Below, in pieces: positions 41,088-49,865 of a DNA stretch of 64,000 nucleotides; the stretch's first letter is position 1, and each line of letters starts with the position of its first letter. A program made the position numbers and the translations under genes. The notes below the pieces were generated by a model. The model was not told the DNA's origin and searched no databases. It saw nothing but the letters and a program-made list of their open reading frames with translations. The stretch is from Ardenticatenaceae bacterium (GTDB lineage Bacteria > Chloroflexota > Anaerolineae > Promineifilales > Promineifilaceae), in contig JACKBS010000006.1 in the NCBI GenBank assembly GCA_020634435.1, positions 62,001-126,000 on the forward strand, given 5' to 3'.

Positions 41088-41636
41088 GTGGGTTTTGAAT
41101 CATCTTTACTGCGCACGATAGTGCGCCCTGCTGTAATCGAGCATACGGAGGCAGCTAATATCTTAGCCACTATGAAAGATCCGCATCGTTTGAATGGCCA
41201 AATAGCATTGCCTGTTTCGCCTACATACATGCTAGATTATGTCAACGCGCTGGTTTTAAACTCGGCCGGTGAAGCGCTGGTGTTTGAAGTGGAAAAGCCA
41301 GGCGGCGGTGTCTATTGGCAGATATTAGAAAGTTCCTTGCAACCCAACGATGATCCATTTACGGCCGTTCAGCAAAGGTTGGAGCAGGCGGCTGGTTTCC
41401 AGGCCAAGCAGTGGTCTTACCTGGGCAGTCATGCCATCGAGGTGAGCCGGTTGTTTGGGACGGGCTTTCTGTTTTGTGCGCGCCAGGCGAAACAGGTGGC
41501 CGAACCTATTTGGGACGGTGGGGAAGCCAAATGGGTATCGTTGGTTAACTTACGCTACGCGCTGCTAGACGGCCGTATCTCTATCATGAGCCATGCGCTT
41601 ACCGTTTCCCTCTCCTTTTTAACGATCCTCAAATAA
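41088..41636 (+). CDS. Nudix-fold protein with degenerate catalytic box
   Basis: A protein of up to 182 residues. The fold begins at MLDYVNALVLNSAGEALVFEVEK. The Nudix box region reads ESSLQPNDDPFTAVQQRLEQAAGF, where the standard R-E-x-x-E-E-x-G is changed to Q-R-L-E-Q-A-A-G, so it probably lacks hydrolase activity and may bind a nucleotide. No ribosome site supports the first ATG; the Met at 41172 (MKDPHRLN) is an alternative start. Confidence 0.6.
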   Translation: MGFESSLLRTIVRPAVIEHTEAANILATMKDPHRLNGQIALPVSPTYMLDYVNALVLNSAGEALVFEVEKPGGGVYWQILESSLQPNDDPFTAVQQRLEQAAGFQAKQWSYLGSHAIEVSRLFGTGFLFCARQAKQVAEPIWDGGEAKWVSLVNLRYALLDGRISIMSHALTVSLSFLTILK

Positions 41637-41763
41637 CGGCCGTTTCATCCTGATAGGTTTGCTCTAGTACCACCTTCTTTATATACTTCTGCCTTGAGCA
41701 GAAGAATATCCCACCTAACATCACAACGGATTCATTACTCGCAGACCAAAAGGATAAAAGTCC

Positions 41764-42639
41764 ATGCCATTTGCGCCCACGTATGATGTTCCCGACGAAC
41801 GCCGCGCCTACATAGAGCAGGCCAAAGTTGAAAACGGCAACGGCCGTATCGGTCTTCTCATGCTGCATGGCTTTTTGGGCAGCCCGCTTAGTTCCCACCC
41901 CATGGCCCACTACCTGGCCGAACATGGCGTTTCGGTGCACTGTCCACTGCTGCCCGGCCACGGCCATCACCCGGATAAGCTGTACAAAATTTCCCGTAAG
42001 GCATGGCTGGATGAAGCTCAGGCCGTATTTGCCACCGTACAAAGTCAATACGATGAGCTTTTTTTGATGGGGCATTCTATGGGCGCTGTTCTGGGCGCGC
42101 ATCTGTGCTTGCAAAATCCAGAGGTGCGTGGCCTGATCATGCTCACGCCCATCTATGAAGCGCCCGATGACCGGCTCAACTGGATGAAAGCTTTGCGCTA
42201 TGTGATGCCGTGGTTTTATCCGCACAAAATGCGTTCGATGCGCAAGCTGGTGCGCGAGCGCGTGCTGGATTTTGACCCGACGATTGATTTTGACGACGCG
42301 GATTTTCAGCAAAATGAACTGCCCAAAGTGAGCCGCGTCCCGACGGGTGCGCTGGCAGAAATGGTGAAGATGGCCGATTACGGCCGTACCCTCTGGCCCA
42401 ACTTCACTACCCCGTCGATCATCTTCCGGGGCGGGCACGATCCGGCCGTCAAGCCCGGCACCATCGACACCCTGTACGACGTTTTGCCCGGCCCCCACAA
42501 AAAGCTGGTAACGTTCCCAGAAGCGGGCCATGAGCCGATGCGGACGTTTGATCCCGCGCACAAAGAATTGTGGCCGCAAGCCTTGGAATTTATTCGCACT
42601 TACTCTAAAATTGGCTTGTCAACAATTCCCACAAGTTAA
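41764..42639 (+). CDS. Carboxylesterase-like alpha/beta hydrolase
   Basis: A 291-residue cytoplasmic hydrolase related to Est30-type esterases and monoglyceride lipases. The oxyanion region is LLMLHGFLGSPLSSHPM, the nucleophile GHSMGAVLG, the acid in IFRGGHDPAV and the histidine in EAGHEPM. The start has AAAGGAT upstream. It stands between the Nudix-like gene and the purL leader. Confidence 0.9.
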   Translation: MPFAPTYDVPDERRAYIEQAKVENGNGRIGLLMLHGFLGSPLSSHPMAHYLAEHGVSVHCPLLPGHGHHPDKLYKISRKAWLDEAQAVFATVQSQYDELFLMGHSMGAVLGAHLCLQNPEVRGLIMLTPIYEAPDDRLNWMKALRYVMPWFYPHKMRSMRKLVRERVLDFDPTIDFDDADFQQNELPKVSRVPTGALAEMVKMADYGRTLWPNFTTPSIIFRGGHDPAVKPGTIDTLYDVLPGPHKKLVTFPEAGHEPMRTFDPAHKELWPQALEFIRTYSKIGLSTIPTS

Positions 42640-42959
42640 TTGCCGCTTTCCCACTTTTCCATACACGATACATCCAGACTCGGCAGGTTTTGGAAGGCTA
42701 AAAGCTGTCAGGTCTTTGCTGGTGAGGTAAACTATTGGCCATGAGGAGATCGATCAACCGCTTGTTGTTCGGGCGTCGTCAGCAGGAGGGTAACCTGCTG
42801 CTCTTACGTACCCTACGGCCGATTTGCCGGGTGCATCAGTGGCCACTCCACAAGTGGATAATTGCCCAAACAGTTACAACAATCGCATACGGATAATTTA
42901 GAGAACTCCCCGCCTACAAGCAGATGGGGAGTTTTTATTTTGGAGAATTGAGGAGAAAT
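42640..42959 (+). promoter_or_regulatory. Candidate regulatory leader of the purine operon
   Basis: About 320 non-coding bases end in a terminator placed 26 bases before the purL start. A 7-bp hairpin (CAGCAGG arms, 42779-42799) and GGTAA-containing loops precede it. A terminator just ahead of a biosynthetic gene suggests attenuation by purines or a precursor. I compared it by eye with the ZTP, PRPP/ykkC, purine, THF and c-di-GMP riboswitch cores and saw no match. Confidence 0.35.
42904..42933 (+). terminator. Terminator before purL
   Basis: AACTCCCC, a 14-base loop and GGGGAGTT followed by TTTATTTT. It either ends upstream transcription or acts as the off-switch of the purL leader. Confidence 0.75.
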
Positions 42960-45900
42960 ATGGAGCAAGAAAAAGAAACGGCCGTTACCACCACCTATCG
43001 CATTGAAATTCGCCCGAAAACGGCCGTTAATCAAACCAAACTTGTCCAGGCCGCCCACCAGCTGGGTGTCACCCACCTCACCGCCATCTACCCCAGCCGC
43101 CTCATCTTCCTACAAGGTCACCTGACCGAACCCGACGTTACCCACCTGGCTCATGAACTGCTAGCCGACCCCGTCACCGAAACATTTATCCTCAGCCATT
43201 TACCATTAACAATTAACCATTCACCATTAACCATTGAAACCACCTTACTCCCCGGCGTCACCGACCCACCCGCCGACAACCTGCGCCACGCCGCCGAACT
43301 ACTAGGCATCACCAGTCTGGCGCGCGTGGCCACTGGGCAACGTTTTGAGCTGGAAGGCGACCTGGACGACAGTGACAAACATCGCCTGGCCACCGAACTG
43401 CTGGCCAACCCCGTCATCCAGCGCTTCGCCATCGACCAACCCATCAGCCCGCCCTTTTTTGCTTACCACGAAGGTGATGGTCTCGTAGAGAAAATAGTCG
43501 TTCGCGGTGTAGATGATGAGGCGCTGCTGGCCATTAGCCAGGAACGACGGCTGGCGCTAAACCTGGAAGAAATGCAGGCCGTCCGTGCCTACTACGAGCA
43601 GGAAGCCCGCGACGCTACCGACGTGGAGCTGGAAATGATCGCCCAGACCTGGAGCGAACATTGCGTCCACAAAACGTTCAAAGCAATTATCGACTACGAA
43701 GGACCACAGGCCGGCAAAACCAGCGGCAGCGAGCGACAAACCATCAATGGCCTGCTCAACACTTACATCCGCGCCGCCACAGACGAGGTGGCCAAGCCGT
43801 GGGTGCGCTCTGCATTTGTGGACAACGCGGGCATCGTCGCTTTTGACGACACGTACGACCTGGCCTTCAAGGCCGAAACGCACAACCATCCTTCTGCGCT
43901 GGAACCGTTTGGTGGGGCCAACACCGGCGTGGGCGGCGTGGTGCGCGACGTGCTGGGCGTGGGCGCGCGCCCCATCGCCAACACTGATGTGCTCTGCTTT
44001 GGCCCGCCAGATTTGCCGCAGGACGAACTGCCCGCTGGTGTGCTGCACCCGCGCCGCATTGCCGATGGCGTCATTCACGGCATCGAGGATTACGGCAACA
44101 AGATGGGCATCCCCACGGTGAACGGCTCGATTCATTACCATGCGGGCTACACGGCCAATCCGCTGGTCTACTGCGGCTGCGTGGGCATTTTGCCGCACGG
44201 CAGCCACGTCACCGAACCGCAGCCGGGCGACTTTATCATCGCCATTGGCGGGCGCACCGGGCGGGATGGATTGCGCGGAGCGACGTTTTCCAGCATGGAG
44301 ATGGACGTGGCGACGAGTGAAATTGCGGGAACGGCCGTTCAAATCGGCAACCCAATCATGGAAAAACAGGTGCAGGAAGTAGTGCTGCAAGCCCGCGACG
44401 CCAAGCTGTACACGGCCATCACCGACTGTGGCGCAGGCGGGTTTTCCTCCGCCGTGGGCGAGATGGCCGAGAAGCTGGGAGCGACGGTGCAGCTAAACAA
44501 CATCACCACCAAGTACCCCGGCCTGCGCCCCTGGGAACTGTGGCTCAGTGAAGCGCAGGAGCGCATGGTGCTGTCCGTGCCGCCCGCCAATCTGCCCGCG
44601 TTGCAAGCCATTTGCGACGGCCAGGATGTGGAGCTGGTCAATTTGGGCACCTTTGGCGAAGACGGCCGTCTGCACATTTACTTCGGCGACCGCCTAGTCG
44701 GTGACCTCACCATGCACTTTTTGCACGATGGCCTGCCCCCCCGCCACATGACTGCCAAATGGGAACCAGTCGCCCCCTCATCGGTCACCTTGTCACCCGG
44801 TCACCAGGCCTCCCTGTCCCAACGCCTCCTCACCCTCCTCTCCCACCCCGACATCCGCAGCAAAGAAGAAGTGATTCGCCGCTATGATCATGAAGTGCAA
44901 GGTGGAACGGCCGTTAAACCCCTCACCGGCATCGCCAACCACGGCCCAAGTGATGCCACCGTTCTCGTTCCCCAAACTTCCCAATTAACAATTAACCATT
45001 CACCATTAACCATTAAAAAGGGCGTAGCCCTGTCCAACGGCATCTGCCCCAACTACACCGACCTGGACCCGTACGCAATGGCCTGGGCGGCGACGGACGA
45101 AGCGATGCGCAACGTCGTCGCCGTGGGCGCAGACCCGGATCAGGTCTCCATTTTGGACAATTTCTGCTGGGGCAACCCCAACTTGCCCGACCGACTGGGG
45201 TCGCTAGTGCGCTGTGCCCAGGGATGCTACGATGCCGCCATTTCCTTCCAGACCCCGTTTATCTCCGGTAAAGACAGCCTGAACAACGAATACACCGGCG
45301 CCGATGGCGAAAAACACGCCATCCCCGGCACCCTGCTCATCAGCGCCATGGGTATGGTGCCAGACGTAGCCAAAACGGTGACGATGGATTTGAAGCAGGC
45401 GGGCAACTTTATTTTTGTGGTGGGCGACACGCGCGCCGAGCTGGGCGGCAGCCATTTTAACCAGGTGGGTGGCCGGGCCGAGGGCAGCCGCACCGTGCCC
45501 CAACCCGTCAAAGACAGTTTGACGCGGATGCGGCTGCTGCACAAAGCGATGCGGGCCGGACTGGTGCAATCGTGCCACGACTGTGCCGAAGGTGGTGTCG
45601 CCGTGGCCCTAGCCGAAATGTGCATTGCAGGCCGCATCGGCGCGGAATTACAGCTCATCCACGTGCCGCGCGACTGGCACGCAGCGTACTCCACCGACGA
45701 GGTGGTGCTGTTCGCCGAATCGCTCAGCCGCTTCCTGGTGGAGGTTCGCCCCGAAGACGCCCCCCGCTTCCGTGAACTGCTGGCCGACGTGCCGCACGAG
45801 TGCGTGGCGGTGATTGGTGGGGAGAATTTGGTGGTAAACGGCCGTACCGGCTCCCCAATTTTGAATTTGTCTGTTGAAGAAATGGAAGAGGCGTGGCGCG

Positions 45901-46796
45901 GCCACGTTGTCGGTAATCCGTATTCGGTAATCAGTAATCAGTATTCAGTTAATAGTAAACCGACCACCGATAACCGTTCACCGATTACCGTTAACCGACC
46001 GAAGGTCCTCATCCTCCACGCCAACGGCACCAACCGCGACCACGACGCAGCGCTGGCCTGCACGCTGGCGGGCGGCGAGCCGGAGATTGTGCATATTAAT
46101 CAGCTCATGGCGGGTGAACGGCAACTGGCAGATTACGGCATGTTGGTCATTCCCGGCGGCTTTTCGTACGGCGACGACCTGGGCGCGGGCGTGCTCTGGG
46201 CGCTGGATTTGCGGGAGCGATTTGGGGAAGAAATACGGGCGTTTGTGAAAGACGGCCGTCCCGTCCTGGGCATCTGCAACGGCTTCCAAACGCTGGTCAA
46301 AGCAGGCATTTTACCCGGCAGCCAAACGCCCCGACAGGCCACGCTCACCTACAACCAATCCAACCAGTTTGAATGCCGCTGGGTCACGCTGCAACCAAAT
46401 TCCAACAGTCCCAGCCTGTTCACTCAGGGCCTTACGGAACCGATCCTCTGCCCCGTTGCGCACGGCGAAGGCCGCTTGATGGTGCAGGATGAAGCGGCGC
46501 TAGCCATGTTGCAGACAGAGAATTTGATACCACTTCAGTATTCGGTGAACGGTAATCGGTCATCGGTAAACGGTAAACCGACCACCGATAACGGATTACC
46601 GATAACGGTTTACCCCGCCAATCCCAACGGCTCCGTCCTCGACATCGCCGCGCTGTGCAATCCGGCAGGCAACGTCATGGGGCTAATGCCGCATCCAGAA
46701 AACCACATTTTCCCCTGGCAGCATCCCCGTGTCAGCCGGGGCGAGCAAGGAAATTTGGGACTGCGGTTGTTTGAAAACGGAATAAAAAATGCTTAA
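42960..46796 (+). CDS. purL: Formylglycinamidine synthase, PurS-PurS-PurL-PurQ fusion
   Basis: A 1,278-residue enzyme for step four of purine synthesis (FGAR to FGAM with glutamine). Two PurS-like domains (about residues 9-79 and 94-160) are followed by a PurL synthase body (TWSEHCVHKTF near residue 232, ETHNHPSALEPFGGANTG) and a PurQ amidotransferase (from about residue 1015: nucleophile Cys in LGICNGFQ, His/Glu in MPHPENH). PurS, PurL and PurQ are separate proteins in Bacillus. Dispersed repeats lie in frame at the PurS-PurS and PurL-PurQ joints and at three further sites. GAGGAG five bases before 42960 sets the start. Confidence 0.93.
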   Translation: MEQEKETAVTTTYRIEIRPKTAVNQTKLVQAAHQLGVTHLTAIYPSRLIFLQGHLTEPDVTHLAHELLADPVTETFILSHLPLTINHSPLTIETTLLPGVTDPPADNLRHAAELLGITSLARVATGQRFELEGDLDDSDKHRLATELLANPVIQRFAIDQPISPPFFAYHEGDGLVEKIVVRGVDDEALLAISQERRLALNLEEMQAVRAYYEQEARDATDVELEMIAQTWSEHCVHKTFKAIIDYEGPQAGKTSGSERQTINGLLNTYIRAATDEVAKPWVRSAFVDNAGIVAFDDTYDLAFKAETHNHPSALEPFGGANTGVGGVVRDVLGVGARPIANTDVLCFGPPDLPQDELPAGVLHPRRIADGVIHGIEDYGNKMGIPTVNGSIHYHAGYTANPLVYCGCVGILPHGSHVTEPQPGDFIIAIGGRTGRDGLRGATFSSMEMDVATSEIAGTAVQIGNPIMEKQVQEVVLQARDAKLYTAITDCGAGGFSSAVGEMAEKLGATVQLNNITTKYPGLRPWELWLSEAQERMVLSVPPANLPALQAICDGQDVELVNLGTFGEDGRLHIYFGDRLVGDLTMHFLHDGLPPRHMTAKWEPVAPSSVTLSPGHQASLSQRLLTLLSHPDIRSKEEVIRRYDHEVQGGTAVKPLTGIANHGPSDATVLVPQTSQLTINHSPLTIKKGVALSNGICPNYTDLDPYAMAWAATDEAMRNVVAVGADPDQVSILDNFCWGNPNLPDRLGSLVRCAQGCYDAAISFQTPFISGKDSLNNEYTGADGEKHAIPGTLLISAMGMVPDVAKTVTMDLKQAGNFIFVVGDTRAELGGSHFNQVGGRAEGSRTVPQPVKDSLTRMRLLHKAMRAGLVQSCHDCAEGGVAVALAEMCIAGRIGAELQLIHVPRDWHAAYSTDEVVLFAESLSRFLVEVRPEDAPRFRELLADVPHECVAVIGGENLVVNGRTGSPILNLSVEEMEEAWRGHVVGNPYSVISNQYSVNSKPTTDNRSPITVNRPKVLILHANGTNRDHDAALACTLAGGEPEIVHINQLMAGERQLADYGMLVIPGGFSYGDDLGAGVLWALDLRERFGEEIRAFVKDGRPVLGICNGFQTLVKAGILPGSQTPRQATLTYNQSNQFECRWVTLQPNSNSPSLFTQGLTEPILCPVAHGEGRLMVQDEAALAMLQTENLIPLQYSVNGNRSSVNGKPTTDNGLPITVYPANPNGSVLDIAALCNPAGNVMGLMPHPENHIFPWQHPRVSRGEQGNLGLRLFENGIKNA
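43196..43235. repeat. TTAACCATTCACCATTAACC repeat at the PurS-PurS joint
   Basis: In-frame units give PLTINHSPLTIETT between the two PurS-like domains. The same units are at 44981-45016. Confidence 0.85.
44778..44806. repeat. GGTCACCTTGTCACC arm in purL
   Basis: Repeated GGTCACC units read in frame as VTLSPGHQ. The family has a full hairpin in the GT39 gene at 33391-33463. Confidence 0.65.
44981..45016. repeat. AATTAACCATTCACCATTAA repeat in purL
   Basis: In-frame copy coding SQLTINHSPLTIKK inside the PurL body, in what should be a surface loop. Almost identical to the copy at 43196-43235, which rules out independent drift. Confidence 0.85.
45909..45999. repeat. GTCGGTAATCCG hairpin at the PurL-PurQ joint
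   Basis: GTCGGTAATCCGTATTCGG at the left pairs with CCGATTACCGTTAACCGAC at the right. It reads in frame as NPYSVISNQYSVNSKPTTDN and lies exactly between the PurL body and the PurQ domain. Confidence 0.9.
46536..46614. repeat. GGTAATCGGT hairpin inside the PurQ domain
   Basis: Same family as the element at 45909-45999, in frame (YSVNGNRSSVNGKPTTDNGL), about 40 residues before the catalytic histidine. Confidence 0.88.
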
Positions 46797-46802
46797 AAGC
46801 GC

Positions 46803-46884
46803 AACGCAAAGGTGCCAAGAGGCAAAGACGCGAAGAAATTCTTTGTTTCTTTTGCTCCTTGCGACTTTGCGACTTTGCGTCAAA
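46803..46884. repeat. ACGCAAAGG hairpin between purL and purC
   Basis: ACGCAAAGGTGCCAAGAGG and CTTTGCGACTTTGCGTC arms around a short centre. It has the same ends as the GxxExxY-bearing element at 47837-48317 but no gene, as a miniature derivative would. Confidence 0.85.
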
Positions 46885-46896
46885 AAAGGTGAAACA

Positions 46897-47841
46897 ATGC
46901 TAACTCATCAACAATTGTTAGACGCCATTCCCAACTGCCTGGACAGCACCGATTTTGCGGATTTGGGTGAAAAATATGAGGGCAAGGTGCGGGATGTGTA
47001 TGTGCAGAACGGCCGTCGCATTCTCATCACCACCGACCGGGTCAGCGCTTTCGACCGAGTGCTGGGGCTGATTCCGTACAAGGGACAGGTGCTGAACCAG
47101 CTCAGCACCTGGTGGTTTGAGCAAACGGCCGATCTCGCCCGCAACCACGTCATTTCTGTACCCGATCCCAACGTGACGATTGCCCATGAGGCGCAACCGC
47201 TGCCGGTGGAAATTGTCGTGCGCGGCTACATTACCGGCGTCACCAAGACGTCGTTGTGGTATTTGTACGAGCAGGGAGAGAGACGGCCGTATGGCATCCA
47301 ACTCCCCGACGGCTTAAACAAGAACGATCCGCTGCCCAAACCAATCATCACCCCCACCACCAAAGCCGAAAAAGGCGGCCATGATGAGCGGCTGACCGAG
47401 GCAGAGATTTTGGAGCAGGGATTGGTCGGTGCTGAATTGTGGGAGGAGATTCGGGAAACGGCCGTATCTCTCTTCAAACGTGGTCAGGAAATTGCGGCCA
47501 AAGCCGGGCTGATTTTGATGGACACAAAATATGAGATGGGGTTGGTAAACGGCCGTCTCACCCTCATCGACGAAATCCACACCCCCGATTCCAGCCGCTA
47601 CTGGCTGGCCGAAACCGTCGGCCAAGGTAGCGAGCCCGAAAACTACGACAAAGAGTTCATGCGCAAATGGTACGCCGCCCAAGGCTATCGCGGCGACGGC
47701 ACGCCTCCCACCATGCCCCCCGACTTCATCGCCCAAATCGCCGCCCGCTACATGACCACCTTCGAGAAACTCACTGGTACAGTTTTTGCACCAGGGCGAC
47801 AGCCTACTGCGGAACGGATTCGTGAGAATCTAAAATTTTGA
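46897..47841 (+). CDS. purC: SAICAR synthetase
   Basis: Joins aspartate to CAIR in purine synthesis. A 314-residue protein of the longer PurC type. Hallmarks: GEKYEGKVRDVYVQNGRRILITTDRVSAFD at the ATP site, VVRGYITG, and LTLIDEIHTPDSSRYW. The start at 46897 lies just after the repeat, with AGGTG upstream; earlier in-frame codons belong to the repeat. The stop TGA is formed at the edge of the next repeat element. Confidence 0.95.
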   Translation: MLTHQQLLDAIPNCLDSTDFADLGEKYEGKVRDVYVQNGRRILITTDRVSAFDRVLGLIPYKGQVLNQLSTWWFEQTADLARNHVISVPDPNVTIAHEAQPLPVEIVVRGYITGVTKTSLWYLYEQGERRPYGIQLPDGLNKNDPLPKPIITPTTKAEKGGHDERLTEAEILEQGLVGAELWEEIRETAVSLFKRGQEIAAKAGLILMDTKYEMGLVNGRLTLIDEIHTPDSSRYWLAETVGQGSEPENYDKEFMRKWYAAQGYRGDGTPPTMPPDFIAQIAARYMTTFEKLTGTVFAPGRQPTAERIRENLKF

Positions 47842-48317
47842 CGCAAAGAGGCAAAGGATGGAAGAGGGAAAGAAAGAGAAGAAGAGAAAATTTTCATCGC
47901 GTGAAGATGAAATTAGTTATGAAATTATTGGTGCAGCAATTGAGGTTCATAAAACGTTAGGCGGTCCGGGATTGCTTGAAAGCGTTTACGAGGAAGCGCT
48001 TGCCTGGGAGCTACAAAATCGAGGTTTATTGGTTGATCGTCAGGTAACCGTTCCAATCAAGTACAAAGAGCAGGTTTTGGCGACGCCGCTTCGCGTAGAT
48101 TTACTTGTTGACAAGCTGGTAATTGTCGAAAACAAATCAGTCGTCTCATACAACTCAATCTTTGAAGCCCAAACCTTAACTTACTTGCGGCTAATGAACT
48201 TGCGATTAGGCATTGTGATCAACTTTGGCGAAAAATTTGTCAAAAGAGGCATCCACCGCGTGGTAAATGGTCTTTAACCCTTTACTCCTTTTGCCTCTTT
48301 GCACCTTTGCGTCAAAA
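47837..48317. mobile_element. Candidate GxxExxY element with GACGCAAAG inverted ends
   Basis: TTTGACGCAAAGAGGCAAAGG at the left (from 47838) is matched by an inverted copy at the right (48279-48317, with one extra ACCTTTGC unit). The only gene inside is GxxExxY. Three gene-less relatives occur in the window: 30118-30206, 46803-46884 and a single arm at 51808-51845. Mobility is inferred from this pattern. Confidence 0.6.
47858..48277 (+). CDS. GxxExxY family protein
   Basis: A 139-residue protein with the family motif GLLESVYEEAL at about residues 38-48 and a basic, lysine-rich start (EEGKKEKKRKFSSRED). The middle holds VDLLVDKLVIVENKS, which resembles the D-x-E-x-K core of PD-(D/E)xK nucleases. 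No function is established. It lies inside inverted repeat arms between purC and purE and is more AT-rich than its neighbours. Confidence 0.85.
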   Translation: MEEGKKEKKRKFSSREDEISYEIIGAAIEVHKTLGGPGLLESVYEEALAWELQNRGLLVDRQVTVPIKYKEQVLATPLRVDLLVDKLVIVENKSVVSYNSIFEAQTLTYLRLMNLRLGIVINFGEKFVKRGIHRVVNGL

Positions 48318-48328
48318 CCGGAGTCATC

Positions 48329-48823
48329 ATGAATGAACAACCACTTGTCGGAGTGATTATGGGCAGTACGTCGGATTGGGAGACGATGCGGCATGCAGTG
48401 GAGACGTTGGCGGAGTTTGGCGTGCCGCACGAGGCAAAGGTGGTCTCGGCGCACCGCACGCCGGAGCTGATGGCTGAATATGCTCAAAGCGCCGAATCGC
48501 GCGGCTTGCAGGTGATCATTGCTGGGGCGGGTGGGGCAGCCCATTTGCCGGGCATGGTGGCAGCGCAGACGGTACTGCCGGTGCTGGGCGTGCCGGTGCA
48601 GAGCCGCGCTCTTAATGGCCTCGATTCGCTGCTTTCTATTGTGCAGATGCCCGGCGGCATCCCTGTGGGCACGTTGGCGATTGGCAAATCCGGGGCCAAA
48701 AATGCAGCCCTGCTAGCGATTGCCATCGTTGGCAACCAATATCCTGAATTTCGCCAAAAGCTGCACGATTTCCGACAGGCGCAAACGAGTAAGGTGCTAA
48801 GTGATACGCTGCCACCCGAATAA
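48329..48823 (+). CDS. purE: N5-CAIR mutase
   Basis: Converts N5-CAIR to CAIR, working after PurK. A 164-residue class I PurE: GSTSDWETM near the start, SAHRTPE in the active site and GAGGAAHLPGM binding phosphate. The start at 48329 with GGAG upstream follows the repeat arm directly. Confidence 0.96.
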   Translation: MNEQPLVGVIMGSTSDWETMRHAVETLAEFGVPHEAKVVSAHRTPELMAEYAQSAESRGLQVIIAGAGGAAHLPGMVAAQTVLPVLGVPVQSRALNGLDSLLSIVQMPGGIPVGTLAIGKSGAKNAALLAIAIVGNQYPEFRQKLHDFRQAQTSKVLSDTLPPE

Positions 48824-48938
48824 CAAAAATTCTACATTCCTTTGTTCCGTAATAGCAAAATCACCCATTGGCGCGACCTGCCGTCTGCGTTAAAGTTCGG
48901 GCGATTTCAACAACTCACTGAACAAGGCAGGAAAATTA

Positions 48939-49865
48939 ATGTTTCTCAACATCGTTATCATCATTGCCAGCATTGTGGCGCTGGCGTATGGGGCCACATT
49001 CATTGTGGACTCGGCAGCGCGGATGGCCCGCCATTTTGGCGTCTCGGAGCTAATCATTGGGCTCACGATTGTGGCGGTGGGTACCTCTGCCCCGGAATTT
49101 GCGGTGACGATTAAAGCGGCCGTTTCTGGCCAGGCGGACATCTCCGTGAGTAATATCGTCGGTTCCAACATCTTCAATCTGGGTTTCATTTTGGGTGGTG
49201 TGGTTGCCGTGCGGGCCATCACCACCACGCCCAAAATCGTGTATCGCGACGGTGGGATGTTGGCCGGGGCGACACTGGTTTTGCTCTTTTTCATGCGCGA
49301 TTTACAGCTGCAACCGTGGGAAGGCGGCGTTTTGCTGGTGCTGCTGTTTGCCTACCTGCTCTACCTCTACACCCAGCGCGACGTCGATTTGGAAGAAATA
49401 CCAGATGGCGATTTCCGCTGGCGTGATGTGCCACTGTTTGCCCTGGGCATTGGCATGGTGGTCATCGGGGGCGATTATTTGGTGGAGTCTGCCACCGCCG
49501 TGGCCCGGATACTGGGCATGTCCGATTGGGTCATTGGCGTCACGATTGTGGCGGCTGGTACCTCTGCGCCGGAGTTGGCAACTTCGCTGGTGGGGGTGCT
49601 GCGCGGTCACTCGGATATTTCCATCGGCAATCTTATTGGCAGCGATTTGTTTAACATGCTGGGCGTGCTGGGGCTGGCGGGCGTCATTCAATCCCAGCCG
49701 ATGATTATTGATTCTGCTGGCTTTACGAGCCTGGCGGTGTTGAGCGGCATGGTGATTTTTGTGGTGATTTTGATGCGGGTGGGCTGGAAGCTCAACCGTT
49801 GGGAAGGCGTGATGCTGATTTTGATCAATTTGCTGCGCTGGATTTTTGATTTTGCATCGAAGTGA
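48939..49865 (+). CDS. Sodium/calcium exchanger family (CaCA) protein
   Basis: A 308-residue protein with ten membrane helices in two inverted halves. Each half carries the alpha repeat: GLTIVAVGTSAPEFAVT and GVTIVAAGTSAPELATS, with NIVGSNIFNLG and NLIGSDLFNMLG after them. It exchanges Ca2+ for Na+ or H+ as in YrbG. It sits in the purine cluster without an obvious link; the ribosome site is weak (GGCAGG). Confidence 0.92.
   Translation: MFLNIVIIIASIVALAYGATFIVDSAARMARHFGVSELIIGLTIVAVGTSAPEFAVTIKAAVSGQADISVSNIVGSNIFNLGFILGGVVAVRAITTTPKIVYRDGGMLAGATLVLLFFMRDLQLQPWEGGVLLVLLFAYLLYLYTQRDVDLEEIPDGDFRWRDVPLFALGIGMVVIGGDYLVESATAVARILGMSDWVIGVTIVAAGTSAPELATSLVGVLRGHSDISIGNLIGSDLFNMLGVLGLAGVIQSQPMIIDSAGFTSLAVLSGMVIFVVILMRVGWKLNRWEGVMLILINLLRWIFDFASK

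Noticed and set aside
41629..42579. A 316-codon minus-strand frame opposite the alpha/beta hydrolase
   Set aside because: The plus-strand frame has full hydrolase motifs; the minus reading shows none and is a shadow.
42660..42900. ZTP, PRPP or purine riboswitch before purL
   Set aside because: The conserved cores of those classes are not present; only the terminator and small hairpins are supported.
43557..44390. A 277-codon minus-strand frame inside purL
   Set aside because: It mirrors conserved PurL sequence and has histidine/arginine-rich shadow composition.
47837..48317. A CRISPR array or phage remnant in the repeat-rich purine spacers
   Set aside because: Repeats are inverted and irregular with no spacers or cas genes, and no phage structural genes occur.
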